Counted from the stretch's first letter, positions 7,864-16,693 are shown. The stretch: 64,000 bases of DNA from JBEIFW01 sp046081125 (GCA_046081125.1 JBJTVH010000068.1:36285-100284); one strand, 5' to 3'. Made by a program: numbers and translations. The notes: generated by a model not told the origin, from the letters alone.

Positions 7864-9981
7864 TCAGCCCGTCAGCCGAACGCCCCGGCAATCGCGCAGG
7901 GCGAACGGACTTGCGGCCGGGCCGCCGGGGAACGACGTCTGCCCCGGAGTGCCCGCCGTACCCGAGGCCCCGGCGGTCGCCTGCCACGTGGCCGGCGGCA
8001 CGACCGGGCACGAGCGCGCCACCACGGTCGACATGCGCCCGGTAGCGCCGGGCCCGCCCCCCGGACCGCCGCCCGGACCACCGCCCGGACCGCCGCCCGG
8101 ACGGCCGCCCGGACCACCGCCCGGACCGCCGGCCGGACCACCCCCACCACCGGGACCGCCCCGTCCGCCCGCCCCCCCGGACGCGAGCCAGAAGAACCGC
8201 ACCCGGCCGCCATCGATCAACTGCTGCAACGACTCGACGGTGAGGATCGGATCGCTCCCGGAGAATCCGCCCATGGCCATGACCGGCTCGCCGAACCCGA
8301 TGATGATCGGCTGGGCCGGCGCAGCGCTCTCCACGGCGACCAACCATCGAGCCTCGCCCCGGTTGGCCCGCAGATACGCCACGAGCGCGCCCGTGTCGCC
8401 CGACGCGAACGGGAACCCTCCGTTCGGTACGACCCCGCCGGCAGGAGCCGCACCGGCCGGCGCCCCCGACCGCACCGGCGTGGGGTAGGCGAACGGCATC
8501 GGGCCGTTGACCCCCGCCGCGAGCGCCGCCCGGGTCCACAACACCGGCGCCACGAGCAGCACCGCTGCGACCACCACCACTGCGGTGAGCACCCCACGAG
8601 AACCTACGCGGCGTGCCCACACCGCTGTCGCCCCGAGCGCCACCGCCACCGCTGCGCCAGCCACCACAGGACGCAGCCACGGCGACCACTCGACCGGATC
8701 GAGGATCACCCATTGCCCCCACCCCGTGGCGAGGACCGCAACCGGCAACAGCACCGCTCGGCGACGCCGCGCCGCAAGGTCCTCCCGCCATGACCCGACC
8801 GCCATGCCGACCAGAGCAGCCAGCGGCGGCCCGATGCCGGCGAGGTAGTACGGGTGCACGATCCCCTTCGTCACCGAAAACGCCCCGGCCGCGACGGCGA
8901 ACCAGCCGCCGAACACCACCAGCGCGCCGAGCCGTGCCGACGGGCGCAGGCCGAGCGACCACAGCAGGCCCACCGCCCCGATCAGGCCGAAGGGCACCAG
9001 CCAGCCGGCCTGCCCGCCGAGTTCGGCGTTGAACAGCCGCAGCGCGCCCGGATCGCCGCCGCCGAAACCGAGACCGCCGGGTCCGCCGGCGCCTCCCGGC
9101 CGCGCCGCCCCGCCCGGCACCTGCCCGCCCGGCGGGCCACCTGGCACCCGCCCACCGGGCGCCTGCCCGGCCGGGCCGGGGCCCATGGTGCCCTCGACCT
9201 GGTTGACCCCGTTGCGCTCGAACGCCAACTGGAACGCCGAGTTCGTCGGGCTCGATCCCACGTACGGGCGCGCGTCGGCCGGCGTCAGATCGACCAGCGC
9301 GAACCACCACAGCGCGGCCGCCGCCATCACGGCGGCTCCGACCGCGGCGTGCCCGAGCCGCACCCGCCACGACCGCGGCGCGCACCACACGTAGGCGATC
9401 AGGATCCCCGGCAGCACCGGCACCCCGGCGAGCATCTTGGCCGTGACGGCCGACCCGCCGATCGCTGCTGCGGCCACCAGCCACCGCAGACGGCCCGTGT
9501 ACACGGCCTGGACGGCAGCCACCGCCGCCGCCGTCATCACCAGAACCAGCACCGCATCGGTGTTGTTCGAGTGGGCGACCATCACGCTGATCGGGGTGAC
9601 GGCCAACGCTGCGGCCGCAACCACGGCGGCAGTGCGACCCCACACCCGGGCCACTCCGACGTACACCAGCCCCACCGCCGCCGTGCTGGCCAGCATCCCC
9701 GGAAGCAGCACGGCCAAGGGCCGGTACCCGAGCACGGTGGTGAACACCACCTGGACCCAGAGCGACAGCGGCGGCTTGTCGACCGAGACGAACCCGCCCG
9801 GGTCGAAGCTGGCGTACAGGAAGTCGTGCCAACTCGACCCCATCGATCGCACCGCTGCCGCGTAGTACGCGTTGCCCCACCCGGCGCGCGTCAACGCCCA
9901 TCCGTTGGCCAGGGCCGCCACCGCCACCACCGGCATCGCCACGAGGTGCTGAGTTCCGTGCACCCGGATCCGACTAGCCAC
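7864..9981 (-). CDS. ArnT/PMT-like glycosyltransferase, multi-pass membrane protein (GT39/GT83 type)
   Basis: A 705-residue integral membrane protein with roughly ten or more hydrophobic helices. It belongs to the actinobacterial mannosyltransferase-like group (Glycos_transf_39 type), recognised by the early loop SFDPGGFVSVDKPPLSLW and the AHSNNTDA segment. These enzymes use polyprenyl-phosphate sugars as donors outside the membrane. Two extracytoplasmic stretches are extremely Gly/Pro-rich: one around 9050-9180, and a second made of near-perfect GGP/GGG repeats around 8055-8145. The C-terminus returns to ordinary sequence. The GTG start at 9981 lies six bases past the tsaD stop, so it may be the last gene of that operon. 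Donor and acceptor are unknown. Confidence 0.75.
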   Translation of the reverse strand: MASRIRVHGTQHLVAMPVVAVAALANGWALTRAGWGNAYYAAAVRSMGSSWHDFLYASFDPGGFVSVDKPPLSLWVQVVFTTVLGYRPLAVLLPGMLASTAAVGLVYVGVARVWGRTAAVVAAAALAVTPISVMVAHSNNTDAVLVLVMTAAAVAAVQAVYTGRLRWLVAAAAIGGSAVTAKMLAGVPVLPGILIAYVWCAPRSWRVRLGHAAVGAAVMAAAALWWFALVDLTPADARPYVGSSPTNSAFQLAFERNGVNQVEGTMGPGPAGQAPGGRVPGGPPGGQVPGGAARPGGAGGPGGLGFGGGDPGALRLFNAELGGQAGWLVPFGLIGAVGLLWSLGLRPSARLGALVVFGGWFAVAAGAFSVTKGIVHPYYLAGIGPPLAALVGMAVGSWREDLAARRRRAVLLPVAVLATGWGQWVILDPVEWSPWLRPVVAGAAVAVALGATAVWARRVGSRGVLTAVVVVAAVLLVAPVLWTRAALAAGVNGPMPFAYPTPVRSGAPAGAAPAGGVVPNGGFPFASGDTGALVAYLRANRGEARWLVAVESAAPAQPIIIGFGEPVMAMGGFSGSDPILTVESLQQLIDGGRVRFFWLASGGAGGRGGPGGGGGPAGGPGGGPGGRPGGGPGGGPGGGPGGGPGATGRMSTVVARSCPVVPPATWQATAGASGTAGTPGQTSFPGGPAASPFALRDCRGVRLTG
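8055..8145. repeat. Short-period coding repeat (about 12 bp) encoding Gly/Pro-rich tract
   Basis: About seven imperfect copies of the unit CCCGGACCRCCG run in tandem inside the glycosyltransferase gene, encoding Gly-Gly-Pro-Gly type repeats on the minus strand. There are no spacers, so it is not a CRISPR array. Length variation by slippage is likely between strains. Confidence 0.7.
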
Positions 9982-9987
9982 GGTCGC

Positions 9988-11013
9988 TCAGAGCGCGATC
10001 GGCAGTGACAGGTTCGGATCGGCACCCGTGTCGAGCCGGTGCGGGCCATCGAGGCGCAACCGGTGCCATCCGGCCGCGGCGATCATCGCTGCGTTGTCCG
10101 TGCACATCGCCCGGCTCGGCAGGAAGCCGTGGATACCGTCGGCCGCGCAGGCGCCGAGGAACGACTCCCGCAACAGCGAGTTCGCCGCCACCCCGCCACC
10201 GAGCGCCATCGCCCGTGCCCCGACGGACCGGGCCGCTCGACGCGCCTTTGCGACCAGGACGTCGACGACCGCAGCCTGGAACGACGCCGCAATGTCGGCG
10301 GCCGCTGCGTCGGGGTGCTTGCGCACGTAGTTGATGACCGCGGTCTTCAGGCCCGAGAACGAGACGTCGAGCCCCTCGTCGAGCATCGCCCGCGGGAAGG
10401 CGATCGCCGTCGGGTCACCGTCCATCGCGAGGCGATCGATGGCCGGACCACCCGGATACCCGAGCCCGAGGAACCGTGCGACCTTGTCGAAGGCCTCGCC
10501 GGCCGCGTCGTCGATGGTCTGTCCGAGCACCCGGTACCGGCCGTGGCCTTCCATGGCCACGAACATCGTGTGCCCGCCGGAGACGAGGAGCACCACGAGC
10601 GGGAACGACAGGCGGCGCTCCTCGAGGAAGCTCGCATAGAGATGGGCCTCGAGGTGGTTCACCCCCACGAAGGGCACGTCCCACACGAGCGAGTACGCCT
10701 TGGCGGCCGAAACCCCTACGAGCAGGGCACCGATCAAGCCGGGCCCGATGGTCGCTGCGACTGCGTCGATACGGTGCTCGGCGATCCCGGCTTCGACGAT
10801 GGCCTGGGCCACGACGGGTGTCAGCAACTCGAGGTGCGCCCGGCTCGCGATCTCGGGCACGACCCCGCCGTAGCGGGCATGGAGGTCGACCTGCGACGAC
10901 ACGACCATCGACAGCACGTCACCCCCGCCGAGCACCACGGCCGCCGAGGTCTCGTCGCAGCTCGTCTCGATGCCCAATACGACGGTCGAGGCATCGGGTA
11001 CGACCGTGCGCAT
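9988..11013 (-). CDS. tsaD: tRNA N6-threonylcarbamoyladenosine transferase TsaD
   Basis: A 341-residue TsaD/Kae1/Gcp protein, the catalytic subunit that transfers threonylcarbamoyl to A37 of ANN-decoding tRNAs. Seen directly: the N-terminal VLGIETSCDETSAAVV nucleotide fold start, the metal-binding NHLEAH with H120 and H124, and the late GGGVAANS phosphate-binding block. Its partners tsaB and tsaE lie just upstream in the same run, with rimI between, the classic bacterial arrangement. The ATG at 11013 overlaps the rimI stop (TGATG). Essential in most bacteria. Confidence 0.96.
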   Translation of the reverse strand: MRTVVPDASTVVLGIETSCDETSAAVVLGGGDVLSMVVSSQVDLHARYGGVVPEIASRAHLELLTPVVAQAIVEAGIAEHRIDAVAATIGPGLIGALLVGVSAAKAYSLVWDVPFVGVNHLEAHLYASFLEERRLSFPLVVLLVSGGHTMFVAMEGHGRYRVLGQTIDDAAGEAFDKVARFLGLGYPGGPAIDRLAMDGDPTAIAFPRAMLDEGLDVSFSGLKTAVINYVRKHPDAAAADIAASFQAAVVDVLVAKARRAARSVGARAMALGGGVAANSLLRESFLGACAADGIHGFLPSRAMCTDNAAMIAAAGWHRLRLDGPHRLDTGADPNLSLPIAL

Positions 11014-11579
11014 CAGCGGTCTCCCCGCGCGCTGTCGACCCATTGCGTCATGCCCGGGACGCCGGCCAGCAGCGCGTCGAGCCGTTCGCCGTACTCCGGC
11101 CCGTCGACGTCGTGCGCCCACATGACGATCGCGTCCTCCGTGTTTTCGTAGTAGCGCTGCCGAATCCCGGCCGGAGCGAATTTGAAGCGCCGATACATCG
11201 CCTGCGCCGCCACATTCGACACCCGCACCTCGAGGGTGAGCGCCGTGCAGCCGTTGGCGCGCGCCCACCACGCCAGGGTGCACAGCAGGCGGGTGCCGAC
11301 ATGGTGACGGTGCCATTCGGGGTCGACGGCGATGTTCGTGACATGGCCCTCGTCGAGGGTCCGCATCAATCCCGCGTACCCGACGAGCGTGCGTCCGACC
11401 CAGGCCCCGATGTAGTGACGCGTACCGTCCACGATCCCGAGTTCACCCTGGAAGACCCCAGGGGTCCACGGCTTGGGGTACACCTGCCGTTCGATGCGCA
11501 TCACGCGGCGCAGGTGGCGCCGGCGCAGCGGCGCGATGCGCACGGTCGAGGCTTCGGCGGGAGCGCCGAGCACCTTCAT
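11013..11579 (-). CDS. rimI: Ribosomal protein alanine acetyltransferase RimI-like GNAT
   Basis: A 188-residue GNAT acetyltransferase. The acetyl-CoA motif A region is VDPEWHRHHVGTRLLCTLAWWA, followed by LEVRVSNVAAQAMYRRFKFAPAGIR, which is diagnostic of RimI (N-terminal acetylation of ribosomal protein S18). The N-terminus begins about 15 residues later than the open frame suggests. I chose the ATG at 11579 because a GAGGGG Shine-Dalgarno spans the tsaB stop just upstream. Its place between tsaB and tsaD is conserved in many bacteria. In actinobacteria the enzyme may also act on other proteins. Confidence 0.92.
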   Translation of the reverse strand: MKVLGAPAEASTVRIAPLRRRHLRRVMRIERQVYPKPWTPGVFQGELGIVDGTRHYIGAWVGRTLVGYAGLMRTLDEGHVTNIAVDPEWHRHHVGTRLLCTLAWWARANGCTALTLEVRVSNVAAQAMYRRFKFAPAGIRQRYYENTEDAIVMWAHDVDGPEYGERLDALLAGVPGMTQWVDSARGDR

Positions 11580-11589
11580 CGCCGTCCCC

Positions 11590-12297
11590 TCATCCCCGGT
11601 GGCGCCCGTCTCGGGTGACCCAGTTGATCTCGGCGTCGGGCTTGCGGAGGTAGAGCGGCTCGAGCCGTTCGGGGCTGGTCCAGTCCTCCCGCAGCGCCCG
11701 GGCGTGTGCGAGCTGCACGAGCGGGGCCGCCGACGGGTGGGCGAGGAACTGCTCGGCGAACTCGATCCGTGGGCCGTCCTCGAGCTCGCGCCGGTAGCGC
11801 AGTGCGCCGTCGCCGACCGCAAGGGTGTCCTCGTTGGTCACGAGAAGGTCGGCCACCAGGTCGGCCGGGGTACCGACCGTGTACGGGCTAACCCGCTGCA
11901 CGCCTCCCGGCACGGTGCGGTAGAGCGCCCAGAACACCTCGCCGCGGCGGGCATCGATCACCGCGGCGATCAATTTCGGCGAGCGCCGGACGGGGAACGC
12001 AAGCAGGTCGAGGCTGGGGATCCCGATGATCGGGACCCGCAGCGCATGGGCCAGCGCCTTTGCCGTCGCCATTCCCACCCGCAACCCGGTGAACAAGCCC
12101 GGCCCAATGTCGACGGCGATGCAGCCGATCTCGTCGAGTTGGACGTCGGCCTGCCGACACAGCACGTCGATCTCGGGGGCGAGCAGTTCCGCGTGGCGAC
12201 GGCCACGGGTGGTCTCGTTGAGCCCGAGCACGCCCTCGTGGCCGCCGATCGCACACCCCACTCGGGCCGTTGCGGTTTCGATGCCGAGGATCAGCAT
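11590..12297 (-). CDS. tsaB: tRNA threonylcarbamoyladenosine biosynthesis protein TsaB
   Basis: A 235-residue TsaB (YeaZ), the ASKHA-fold partner that dimerises with TsaD and supports t6A formation. The start MLILGIETATARVGCA and the DIGPGLFTGLRVGMATAKALA block are characteristic. The ATG at 12297 overlaps the tsaE stop by seven bases (ATGCTGA). Earlier in-frame ATGs lie within tsaE and are not needed. Its own TGA is embedded in the ribosome binding site of rimI, indicating coupled translation. Confidence 0.95.
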   Translation of the reverse strand: MLILGIETATARVGCAIGGHEGVLGLNETTRGRRHAELLAPEIDVLCRQADVQLDEIGCIAVDIGPGLFTGLRVGMATAKALAHALRVPIIGIPSLDLLAFPVRRSPKLIAAVIDARRGEVFWALYRTVPGGVQRVSPYTVGTPADLVADLLVTNEDTLAVGDGALRYRRELEDGPRIEFAEQFLAHPSAAPLVQLAHARALREDWTSPERLEPLYLRKPDAEINWVTRDGRHRG

Positions 12298-12815
12298 TCG
12301 CCGCCGTCCTCGGCCCATTGCAGGCCCCACAGGGTGACGGCCTCGGCGAGCGCCGATTCGCGAGCCGCCCAGCGCCGACCCGACGGGGCCAACTGGATCA
12401 GACGGACCGCATCGTCATCCTCGGGGGCGGCGTACGAGAGCCGCACCTCGAGCCGGTCGGTCGGGAGGCGGGAGGCGACGGCGTCGCCCCACTCGATGAC
12501 CGTGACGGCATCGTCGTCGAGCAACTCGCCGACGGCGAGATCGTCGAACTCGCCGAGATGGTCGAGGCGGTAGACGTCGAGATGGTGCAGCAACAACGCG
12601 CCGGCCTCGTACGTGCGCACCAGCGTGAAGGTGGGACTGGTGACCGGCTCGATCACACCGAGTGCGGCAGCGAGCCCCTGCACGAACGCCGTCTTTCCCG
12701 CACCGAGGTCGCCCACGAGAAGCACGAGATCGCCGCCGCGGACCACCCGGGCGACCGCTGCGGCCAAGGCTCGGGTGGCGTCCACCGACGGGGAGCGCAC
12801 GACCGGGACGGACAC
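12291..12815 (-). CDS. tsaE: tRNA threonylcarbamoyladenosine biosynthesis ATPase TsaE
   Basis: A 174-residue TsaE (YjeE) P-loop ATPase that drives the TsaBD complex. Walker A is GDLGAGKT at 35-42; SPTFTLVRTYE and the HLDVYRLDH blocks follow as in the family, and IEWGDAV is the Walker B-like end. The GTG at 12815 is chosen because a TACGAT hexamer lies eight bases upstream and the alr stop is 28 bases away. The open frame that begins earlier overlaps alr. Confidence 0.93.
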   Translation of the reverse strand: MSVPVVRSPSVDATRALAAAVARVVRGGDLVLLVGDLGAGKTAFVQGLAAALGVIEPVTSPTFTLVRTYEAGALLLHHLDVYRLDHLGEFDDLAVGELLDDDAVTVIEWGDAVASRLPTDRLEVRLSYAAPEDDDAVRLIQLAPSGRRWAARESALAEAVTLWGLQWAEDGGEC

Positions 12816-12823
12816 GGGGAACG

Positions 12824-12829
12824 ATCGTA
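12824..12829 (-). promoter_or_regulatory. Leaderless -10 hexamer TACGAT
   Basis: Eight bases upstream of the tsaE GTG, in the 28-base gap after alr. It may allow tsaE-tsaB-rimI-tsaD to be transcribed independently of nnr-alr. Confidence 0.35.
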
Positions 12830-12843
12830 CCGGCGCCGTACCG

Positions 12844-13953
12844 TCACTCCCGGTACCGCCGGGGCACACGCGCCGACATCCCGCACACGATCTCGTACCC
12901 GATGGTGCCCAGGCGCTCGGCCCACTCGGCGGCACGGATCTCTTCGTCGCCCTGCCGGCCGATCAGGACCGCTTCGTCGCCGATCGCCACCTCGTCGTCG
13001 CCGAGGTCGACCATCAGCTGGTCCATCGTGACGACACCGACGATCGGGCGACGCCGACCGCCGATGAGCACGACACCTCCGGTGGAGGAGAGCCGCCGGG
13101 GAACGCCATCGGCGTACCCGATCGGCAGGGTGGCCACCGTCGTGTCACGGCCAAAGGTGTGGCGCAGCCCGTAGGAGATCCGGTCGCCGGCCGCCCGCCG
13201 CTGCCGGTGGGACACCTTGGCCCGCAACGACAGCACCGGCTCGAGATCGGACACCCAGGGACCCACGCCGGGTCCGGGGCTGATGCCGTAGAGCGCGATC
13301 CCCACCCGCACGACGTCGTGTCGGGCGGCCGGGTGGGCGAGCGCGCCCGCCGAGTTCGCCGCATGGACGAGCACACCGGCCGGTACCGACCGCCGCACCG
13401 TGGCGAACGTCGCCAATTGCTGCCCGGTGTAGGGGTCGTCGGGTTCGTCGGCCACCGCGAGGTGGGTCGCCACACCGGCGAGCGCCAACCCGGGGCTGGC
13501 CTCGATCCGCTCGATCAAGCCGGCGGCGTCGGCCGGGTGGCACCCCACCCGGTGCATGCCGGTGTCCACCTTCAGGTGCACCGGGTATCCGACCTTCGTC
13601 CGGCGTTGCGCCGCCTGGTTGGCCGCCTCGACGGCCGTCGCGGAGTACACGGTGAGCGCGAGGTCGTGCTCGACCGCTTCGTCGAGTTGCTCGGGTGGTT
13701 GCTCCGACAGCACGAGGATCGGCCCGCCCACCCCGGCCCGCCGCAGCGCCACTCCCTCCTGGACCAGCGCAACGCACAGCCCGGTCGCCCCGGCAGCCTG
13801 CGCCGCTCGGGCCACGCGCAGCGCCCCATGGCCGTAACCGTCCGCCTTGACGACGGCCCACACCCCGGCCGGCTGCGCGGCGGCGCGCATCCGGACCACG
13901 TTGCGGGCGACGGCACCGAGGTCGATCTCGGCCCAGGCCCACCGCTCGGTCAC
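12844..13953 (-). CDS. alr: Alanine racemase
   Basis: A 369-residue fold-type III PLP enzyme that converts L- to D-alanine for peptidoglycan. The PLP lysine is K36 in VVKADGYGHG. Further landmarks are KVDTGMHRVG, HAANSAG, RVGIALYG, the ISYG segment expected to hold the catalytic tyrosine of the partner subunit, and VTMDQLMVD. Length is normal. The GTG start at 13953 overlaps the stop of the NAD(P)HX-repair gene by GTGA. The order nnr-alr-tsaE-tsaB-rimI-tsaD is a widespread actinobacterial block. Confidence 0.95.
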   Translation of the reverse strand: MTERWAWAEIDLGAVARNVVRMRAAAQPAGVWAVVKADGYGHGALRVARAAQAAGATGLCVALVQEGVALRRAGVGGPILVLSEQPPEQLDEAVEHDLALTVYSATAVEAANQAAQRRTKVGYPVHLKVDTGMHRVGCHPADAAGLIERIEASPGLALAGVATHLAVADEPDDPYTGQQLATFATVRRSVPAGVLVHAANSAGALAHPAARHDVVRVGIALYGISPGPGVGPWVSDLEPVLSLRAKVSHRQRRAAGDRISYGLRHTFGRDTTVATLPIGYADGVPRRLSSTGGVVLIGGRRRPIVGVVTMDQLMVDLGDDEVAIGDEAVLIGRQGDEEIRAAEWAERLGTIGYEIVCGMSARVPRRYRE

Positions 13954-15311
13954 GGCTCGGCCCAGACCTCGGGGATCAGGTCCGGGAGGTCGCCGGCGAC
14001 GAACCCCCGCGCCGGGCCGAGTCGGGCAGCCGACCCGTGGACCCAGGCACCGGCCGCCGCCGCCGGGGTCGCCGCGACCCGCTGTGCCAGAAAGGCGCCG
14101 ATGATGCCGGCGAGCACGTCGCCGGTCCCGGCGGTCGCCAGGCGCTGGTCACCTGCGGTCACCACGGCGACGTGGCCGCCCGGGTCGGCGACAAGCGTCG
14201 ACGGGCCTTTCAGCAACACGACGCAACCGGAGGCGACGGCGAAGTCGCGGACGGCCTCGACACGGTCCGTGCCGACCCGGCCCCCCCGCAGCAGCGCGAA
14301 CTCGCCGTCGTGCGGGGTCAGCACCGTCGGCGCCGGTCGCTGCCGCAGGATCGACAGCGCGCCGTCGGTTCCCCAGGCGAGCGCGAACAACGCATCGGCG
14401 TCGACCACGAGCGGCACGGGGGCCTTGGCGACGAACTCCCGGATGCTCGACACGGTCCCGTCGGCCCGACCGAGCCCAGGACCGACGACGACGGCATGGA
14501 ACCGCTCCACCTGACCGAGCGCCTCCGCCGCCCAGAACGGCACCCCGAGCGGATGGCGGACGGCCTCCTCCGGCGCCGTCGGATCGGCCGCAACCCCGGG
14601 TGAGGACAGCCGGACCATCCCCGCACCCGCCCGCTGCGCCGCACGCCCCGTCAGATGCGCGGCCCCGATCATCCCGCCGCTCCCGGCGATCACCCAGACC
14701 GCCGAGCGCCACTTGTTGTGGTCGATGCTGCGATCCGGCGCCCACGCCACGACGTCCGAGCGCTGGACGAGATGCATCCGCGCTCCCGTGGCGGGCAGGC
14801 CGATGTCGACGACCTCGACCGGTCCGGCCAACGATGACCCGGGCGGGAGGACCAGCCCCGGCTTCAAGGCCACGAAGCACACGGTTCGTTCGGCCGCCAG
14901 GACCCGGCCGCGCACCTCGCCCGTGAGCCCGTCGACCCCCGACGGGATGTCGACGGCGAGGATCCGGGTTCCTGGTGTGACGGCCGGCGCATCCCAGGTC
15001 CCCCGGAAGCCGGTTCCGTAGGCGGCATCAATGACCAGGTCACACGACGGCAGGGTGGGTGGGGCTACCCCCGCCTCCACCACCTGCACCCGCACGCCCC
15101 GGCGGCTCAACCACGTTCCGGCGACCCGGCCGTCGGCACCGTTGTTCCCGGTGCCAGCCAGCACGACCACCCGCCGGCCGTAGCCGCCACCGAGCATCCG
15201 CAGAGCGGTCCGGCCGGCCGCCGCACCGGCTCGGGCGATCAGCACGTCGGCGGCGACGGGAGCGGCGGCGTCGATCGCCCGCATCTGGTCGGGAGTCACG
15301 ATCGGCAACAC
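13950..15311 (-). CDS. nnr: Bifunctional NAD(P)H-hydrate epimerase / ADP-dependent dehydratase
   Basis: A 453-residue fusion. The N-terminal epimerase (YjeF_N) domain has VVVLAGTGNNGADG and VDIPSGVDG. The C-terminal ribokinase-like dehydratase has GSGGMIGAA, the VVGPGLGRADG block, TVLTPHDGEFALL and the ATP-site TAGTGDVLAG. Together they repair hydrated NADH/NADPH. The start is set at the GTG at 15311 (product MLPIVTPDQMRAID, the usual family beginning). A TAGCGT hexamer seven bases upstream implies a leaderless transcript. GTGs at 15320 and 15353 are alternatives. It is divergent from the phosphatase-fold gene at 15440 and leads the six-gene minus-strand operon. Confidence 0.93.
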   Translation of the reverse strand: MLPIVTPDQMRAIDAAAPVAADVLIARAGAAAGRTALRMLGGGYGRRVVVLAGTGNNGADGRVAGTWLSRRGVRVQVVEAGVAPPTLPSCDLVIDAAYGTGFRGTWDAPAVTPGTRILAVDIPSGVDGLTGEVRGRVLAAERTVCFVALKPGLVLPPGSSLAGPVEVVDIGLPATGARMHLVQRSDVVAWAPDRSIDHNKWRSAVWVIAGSGGMIGAAHLTGRAAQRAGAGMVRLSSPGVAADPTAPEEAVRHPLGVPFWAAEALGQVERFHAVVVGPGLGRADGTVSSIREFVAKAPVPLVVDADALFALAWGTDGALSILRQRPAPTVLTPHDGEFALLRGGRVGTDRVEAVRDFAVASGCVVLLKGPSTLVADPGGHVAVVTAGDQRLATAGTGDVLAGIIGAFLAQRVAATPAAAAGAWVHGSAARLGPARGFVAGDLPDLIPEVWAEP

Positions 15312-15318
15312 AACGAGC

Positions 15319-15324
15319 ACGCTA
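15319..15324 (-). promoter_or_regulatory. Leaderless -10 hexamer TAGCGT
   Basis: Seven bases upstream of the GTG at 15311. It decides the start of the NAD(P)HX-repair gene over two earlier in-frame GTGs. Confidence 0.45.
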
Positions 15325-15427
15325 GGCGGTGGCCGCCTGCGGTCGGACACCACGGGCGCCCTTCAGTTCGCTGCAGGGAACCGGCAAGGTCCGTCGAGGG
15401 TCCAGCCGTTGGCCCGACCACTCTTAG

Positions 15428-15433
15428 TAGTCT
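15428..15433 (+). promoter_or_regulatory. Leaderless -10 hexamer TAGTCT
   Basis: Six bases upstream of the GTG at 15440. It is divergent from the TAGCGT on the other strand about 105 bases away, so the two genes share a short intergenic promoter region. Confidence 0.45.
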
Positions 15434-15439
15434 CCGCCC

Positions 15440-16690
15440 GTGCGGTGGCCCGCCTCGTCCCGACCCGGGTCACCGGCGACGCCGTCGTCGTACGTGCGCA
15501 CCGGCGAGTCCGGTTGGTGGCGCCAGCGCGAGAACCGGGTCCTCGCCGTTTGCGGCGACAACCTCGTCCGATCTCCGCTCGCCGCCGCCTTGATCGCCGA
15601 CGCCCTCGAACTCCAGCGGGTCGAGGCGGAAGTCCGTGCGTGCGGAATCGACGTCACCGAGCCGGCTGCGCCACCGCCAGCGGTGCTCGCTGCGCTGCGT
15701 CGGCGGGGCATGGAACTCGACCACGTCGCCCAGCCGCTCGAGGCCCGCCTCCTCGTCGGCGCCGATCTCGTCCTCACGATGACCACGGCCCAGCGCGACA
15801 CCGTCGAGTCGCTCGAGCCGGACGCAGGCGTGCGTACGTTCACTGTTCGCGACGCCGTCCGCCGGGCCCGAATCGGCGGACCGCGCCGACCTGCCGAGCC
15901 GTTGCGCACCTGGCTCGAGCGTCTTGGCGGGGTCGACGACCCCGGGTCCCCCGAGATCGTCGACCTGCCTGAACCCGCAGGTGCGGACGAGATCGAGCGA
16001 TGCGCCGCCGAACTCGAAGCACTCGTCCGCGTGCTGGTGCCGCTCGCCTGGCCGCTGGCCAGCATGGCCCACGATGCCGGTGGCCGTCGGCCGGATCGAC
16101 CCGAGAGCCCCTTGTTGCCGCCACTTCGGGCGGTGGCGCCACCCGAAGGATCAGTGCCACCGCCGACCCCCGGCACGGACGTCGACCCGCGCCCGGGCGC
16201 CGGTTTCGTGCTCGACGACGCCATCCTCACCCGAATCGTGCGGGAACTCCTCGTAACGGGCGAGCTTCTCCGTGACGAACCGGACGGCCCGATGGCCGCC
16301 GGGATTCCCCGTGACGGTTCGGACTGGCCCGCGCCGCGAACCCTCCGCTGGTCGGCCACCACGCTCGGTGGCGCAACCGTATGGCTTCACGGGCGCAGTC
16401 CGACCGACGTCGCCCGTTGGGCTCATGCGATCACGAACCGCCTCCTCGTGAGCGGCCGCGCCGCCCAAGCCGTAACCGGCGGGTCGTTGCCCGACGGCCT
16501 CAACGCCCCACTCGCTGCCCTCACGCTTGCGGACGCAGGCCTCGTCGCTGTGGTCGCCGGCGCCCGGGAGGACGCCTCGTGGGCACGAGCGGCGCACGCT
16601 TGGTCGGATCTGACGTTCGTCGAAGTCCGGCTAGATGACGAGTCAGACCCCCGTCGGGCCGTCCTCGACGCCCTCGGACTGTGGGGCTGA
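15440..16690 (+). CDS. LMW protein-tyrosine-phosphatase-fold domain fused to a degenerate APS-kinase-like domain
   Basis: A 416-residue two-domain protein. Residues about 33-200 follow the low-molecular-weight phosphatase fold. The phosphate loop VCGDNLVRSPLA keeps the catalytic Cys38-x5-Arg44-Ser pattern, though the usual CxGNxCRS cysteine next to Arg is Val43. The acid loop reads DLPEP where active enzymes have D-x-x-D-P, an Asp-to-Glu change at the general acid. A Pro-rich linker of about 100 residues follows. Residues about 313-416 resemble APS kinase by eye: TVWLHGRSPTDVAR aligns with TVWLTGLSGSGKST, SLPDGLN with DGDNLRHGLN, ADAGLVAVVAG with the ADAGLIVLVSF block and FVEVRLDD with FVEVYVDT. 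The Walker A lysine is lost, so kinase activity is unlikely. Function unknown. Confidence 0.65.
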   Translation: MRWPASSRPGSPATPSSYVRTGESGWWRQRENRVLAVCGDNLVRSPLAAALIADALELQRVEAEVRACGIDVTEPAAPPPAVLAALRRRGMELDHVAQPLEARLLVGADLVLTMTTAQRDTVESLEPDAGVRTFTVRDAVRRARIGGPRRPAEPLRTWLERLGGVDDPGSPEIVDLPEPAGADEIERCAAELEALVRVLVPLAWPLASMAHDAGGRRPDRPESPLLPPLRAVAPPEGSVPPPTPGTDVDPRPGAGFVLDDAILTRIVRELLVTGELLRDEPDGPMAAGIPRDGSDWPAPRTLRWSATTLGGATVWLHGRSPTDVARWAHAITNRLLVSGRAAQAVTGGSLPDGLNAPLAALTLADAGLVAVVAGAREDASWARAAHAWSDLTFVEVRLDDESDPRRAVLDALGLWG

Positions 16691-16693
16691 ACC

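Noticed and set aside
8055..8145. Tandem repeats suggesting a CRISPR array
   Set aside because: The unit is about 12 bp with no spacers and is in frame within a glycosyltransferase gene, encoding Gly/Pro repeats.
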